Origin: Sindora glabra
Lineage: Eukaryota > Streptophyta > Magnoliopsida > Fabales > Fabaceae
DNA: 64,000 nucleotides
Assembly (NCBI GenBank): GCA_020226215.1
Contig: CM035225.1
Span: 14,643,868-14,707,867 of the forward strand
Direction: 5' to 3'
Below the pieces are notes generated by a model. It saw nothing but the letters and a program-made list of their open reading frames with translations, was not told where the DNA came from and did no database searches. The translations under genes and the position numbers were made by a program. This document shows, piece by piece, positions 61,900 through 64,000 of this stretch. Position 1 is the first letter of the stretch. Every line of letters starts with the position of its first letter.

Positions 61900-62930
61900 A
61901 TATTTTAGTCCACGACCTTCCTTTCTACTAGACGTCCTTGATTACTTTCTTAGTGAACCTTCTTCTCCTTACACCCTCTATATAATAACCATATCTTCCA
62001 TAATTAAAACTAATTAAATGAATTATTTCATATTCTATTTTTATATCTTTTGTCCCTATTCTAAGTTACGATAATAGTGGCTCATTAAGGTTGATTAATA
62101 CATAAACTCTCACATATTTGCCCTTCACCTTTTTCTTAGTCATATAATTAATTTTAATTATCTTCATAATTCTATCACCAATAGCACACAGACATTTCTA
62201 ATCATAATACTCCATGGCTAATATAGGGAAGCGCACCCATATAGCTACCTCTTTCAATATTAGCAATAGTAAGATTAAAGTTTGGGACCCATTCATGAAT
62301 CGTTAAATAGTGATCTAAGATTAACTAGGGACCCCTAATCAACACAAAGTCTCTTCCACTCATTGTTCTAAGCTTTATTAGATAGTAATCATATCCTAGG
62401 TTAATAAGTTCAAAATTTCCTGCTCCCCTTCATAACTAAGCTAGTTTCTTTTCTAGAAAATGGAATCCAACTCTTCTCCCTAAAAGTTTCACAATAAGGC
62501 ATTTCCTCTAAGGTCTCTATATGTATTCCATCTCCATCTTACAAAGTTTCTATACAGGACACATTCTACTTCCCCTTAAGATCTCATCGATAACCTTAAT
62601 TCCATCACTCTTCTTGTTATCGTCTCAATTAGTCCTATAGCTTTCTAGTTCATCATCTATTTTATCTATGACCTCCAAGTCATCACCTTCTTATTCCATC
62701 TCATCAATATTCACCCCTTCCTGTATGCCCAAAAGCAAATTCTCATATAGCATCACCTAACTTGAAGGCTTGGCATCATCTCATGAGTGCAAAATTGAAT
62801 CATCATATGATTTAAGTCTTATAGTTCCACTTTCAAATCCTTTCCAATCTCTTTTATGTTTTTTTTTATGCTTTTTCTTAGTTGATCTACTTCTTCTATT
62901 AATGGTTGTCTTGAATTAGAATTCATTCGA
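61900..62930 (-). pseudogene. LINE ORF1 (DUF4283 / zinc-knuckle gag-like), degenerate
   Basis: On the - strand, about 62490-62150, the translation shows IVKLLGRRVGFHFLEKKL, NFELINLGYDYYLIKLRTMS, GRDFVLIRGP, LILDHYLTIHEWVPNFN and IERGSYMGALPYI, the DUF4283 domain of plant LINE gag-like proteins. Near 62000 a remnant of the zinc-knuckle stretch follows (HLISFNYGRYGYYIEG, where the cysteines are lost). Upstream to 62930 the sequence is acidic/lysine-rich and broken. ORF1 of this class binds LINE RNA. Confidence 0.78.
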
Positions 62931-62968
62931 AACCTTAGTTCACTTTGTAATATGGGTATGTTGTATTT

Positions 62969-64000
62969 ATTTGTATTGTATGTTGTTTAAAAAAATATGG
63001 ATGACTTGAAATATATGTTATATTCAATAGTATGATGCATTGTTAAGAAATGTCAAATCCATTATATTTCGGTAAAAAGTTTAAAATATTTTTACGCTAA
63101 TAATGAAAAAGAAATGTCAAATAGGATTTATAATTAAAAGGGATATGTTTGGAATTTGAAAATTTAATAAAAAATGTAATTATAAATCTAATTCAAGAAT
63201 AATGGAATGAGTCATTTCATCCCTTTTACTATAGAATAAATATTCCCTATTATTTGATTAAATGATCATTCTTTAAGAAATGGGGATTCTCATTTCACAA
63301 TGCCTACCAAATATCCTATTCCTATTCCATTTCATTTAATCCAACAAAATCTACTCTAAATTATTGTTGTAATGGCCAAGGTTGTGGGAATAGTGGATAA
63401 GTTAAGGTGTAAAATAAGGCAGGACTAGCTAAGCCTTTGAAGCTTGGACTAGTGCAAACTTACCCTTATAAATCCGTAAAATATACAAAAAAAAAATCAG
63501 TTAAGCCCACAAATCCTCACAAGTAGCCCACATTTTCAATTTTTTTTCTATTAAGAGTAATTAAATAACTAAACACATATATGTAAGGATCAAAGATTGA
63601 ACCTTGGATGTGAAGAAAAGAAGGCATCTTCAAGGGACATTAGGTTATGTTAGATTTAAAATATCTATTTTTTATTTGTAAATTCAAATTGTGCGATTAG
63701 TTTTTTTATTTTATGTAATAAGTTAATCAAATATGGCTAAAAAAATTATACTAGACCATTGAACATTAGATTAAGAACCTGATTAGATAAAAAAGTCTCC
63801 AAATAATTAAAAAATTATCAAAAAAATTAATATAAAAAATGGTAAATGGGCAAATTCATCTCTGAAAGATTATATTAACATCAAATTAGTCATAAGTTTA
63901 TTATGACATCAATTTAATCCAATTCCATTAAATTTCATATCAAATTGATCCTATTGTTAAATTGATATTAAATTAGTTCTTAAAGATTATATTGATATCA
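62969..64000 (+). repeat. End of duplication copy 2 (flank, incomplete at window edge)
   Basis: Aligned in order with about 27100-28085 of copy 1, including the left arm of the long-TIR element from about 63838. About 100 bp (63365-63470, ATTGTTGTAATGGCCAAGGT onward) has no counterpart in copy 1. No gene is present. Confidence 0.85.

Larger units (their letters stand above)
56994..62951 (-). mobile_element. L1-type LINE retrotransposon, about 6 kb, inserted in copy 2 flank
   Basis: Flanked by a 17-bp duplication ATGGGTATGTTGTATTT (56977-56993 and 62952-62968). A T run directly inside the left end is the poly(A) tail of a - strand element. The pre-insertion site survives in copy 1 near 27083. 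The order on the - strand is ORF1, ORF2, tail. Both ORFs have many stops. The near full-length structure with both ends intact suggests an insertion that landed whole and decayed later. Confidence 0.92.

Noticed and set aside
1..64000. tRNA, rRNA, snoRNA or organellar inserts
   Set aside because: No cloverleaf with consensus A/B boxes, rRNA core segments or plastid/mitochondrial genes were recognised by eye; a covariance-model scan would decide.

Overview
This is a window of plant nuclear DNA, almost certainly from a eudicot. It is strongly AT-rich, its genes are split by spliceosomal introns (GT..AG), and it carries typical plant transposon families: Ty3/gypsy, Ty1/copia, a Helitron, a CACTA element, a LINE, MITEs and foldback elements. 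The species cannot be named from sequence alone. There is no bacterial-style operon, CRISPR array, tRNA or rRNA that I could see.

The host-gene content is a small tandem cluster of WAT1-related transporter genes (nodulin MtN21 type, EamA / plant drug-metabolite exporter family), all on the + strand. Gene A (18959-25700, seven exons, 402 aa) and gene B (32069-35698, seven exons, 386 aa) both assemble into uninterrupted reading frames with matching exon phases. Gene C (36650-46701) is a 5'-truncated, broken copy of gene A. It starts inside exon 4, carries two small frameshifting deletions, and has a 7.5 kb copia insertion in exon 5.

Gene C and the DNA downstream of it (to the window end at 64000) form a second copy of the block that runs from gene A exon 4 to about 28085. 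Copy 2 was expanded by a copia element in exon 5 (37640-45133), a 153-bp MITE just after the stop codon (46714-46866), an 8.8 kb CACTA element (47987-56784) and a 6 kb LINE (56994-62951). Each insertion can be delimited because the empty site survives in copy 1.

The left part (1-10740) is transposon debris. A Ty3/gypsy pol remnant (1-6640) is split by a 3.24 kb solo-LTR-like insertion. It is followed by the 3' part of a Helitron on the - strand (7207-8945) and an isolated RNase H fragment (10505-10740). The stretch 10815-18700 has no genes but holds two foldback elements and a 1.8 kb palindrome-rich minisatellite.

The most unusual object is the copia insertion in gene C. Its two outer LTRs are in inverted orientation, so both ends of the element are U5 ends, yet it is bounded by a perfect 5-bp target duplication (AGATA). 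This suggests that a rearranged cDNA was integrated. I found no convincing new multi-gene biological system beyond this.
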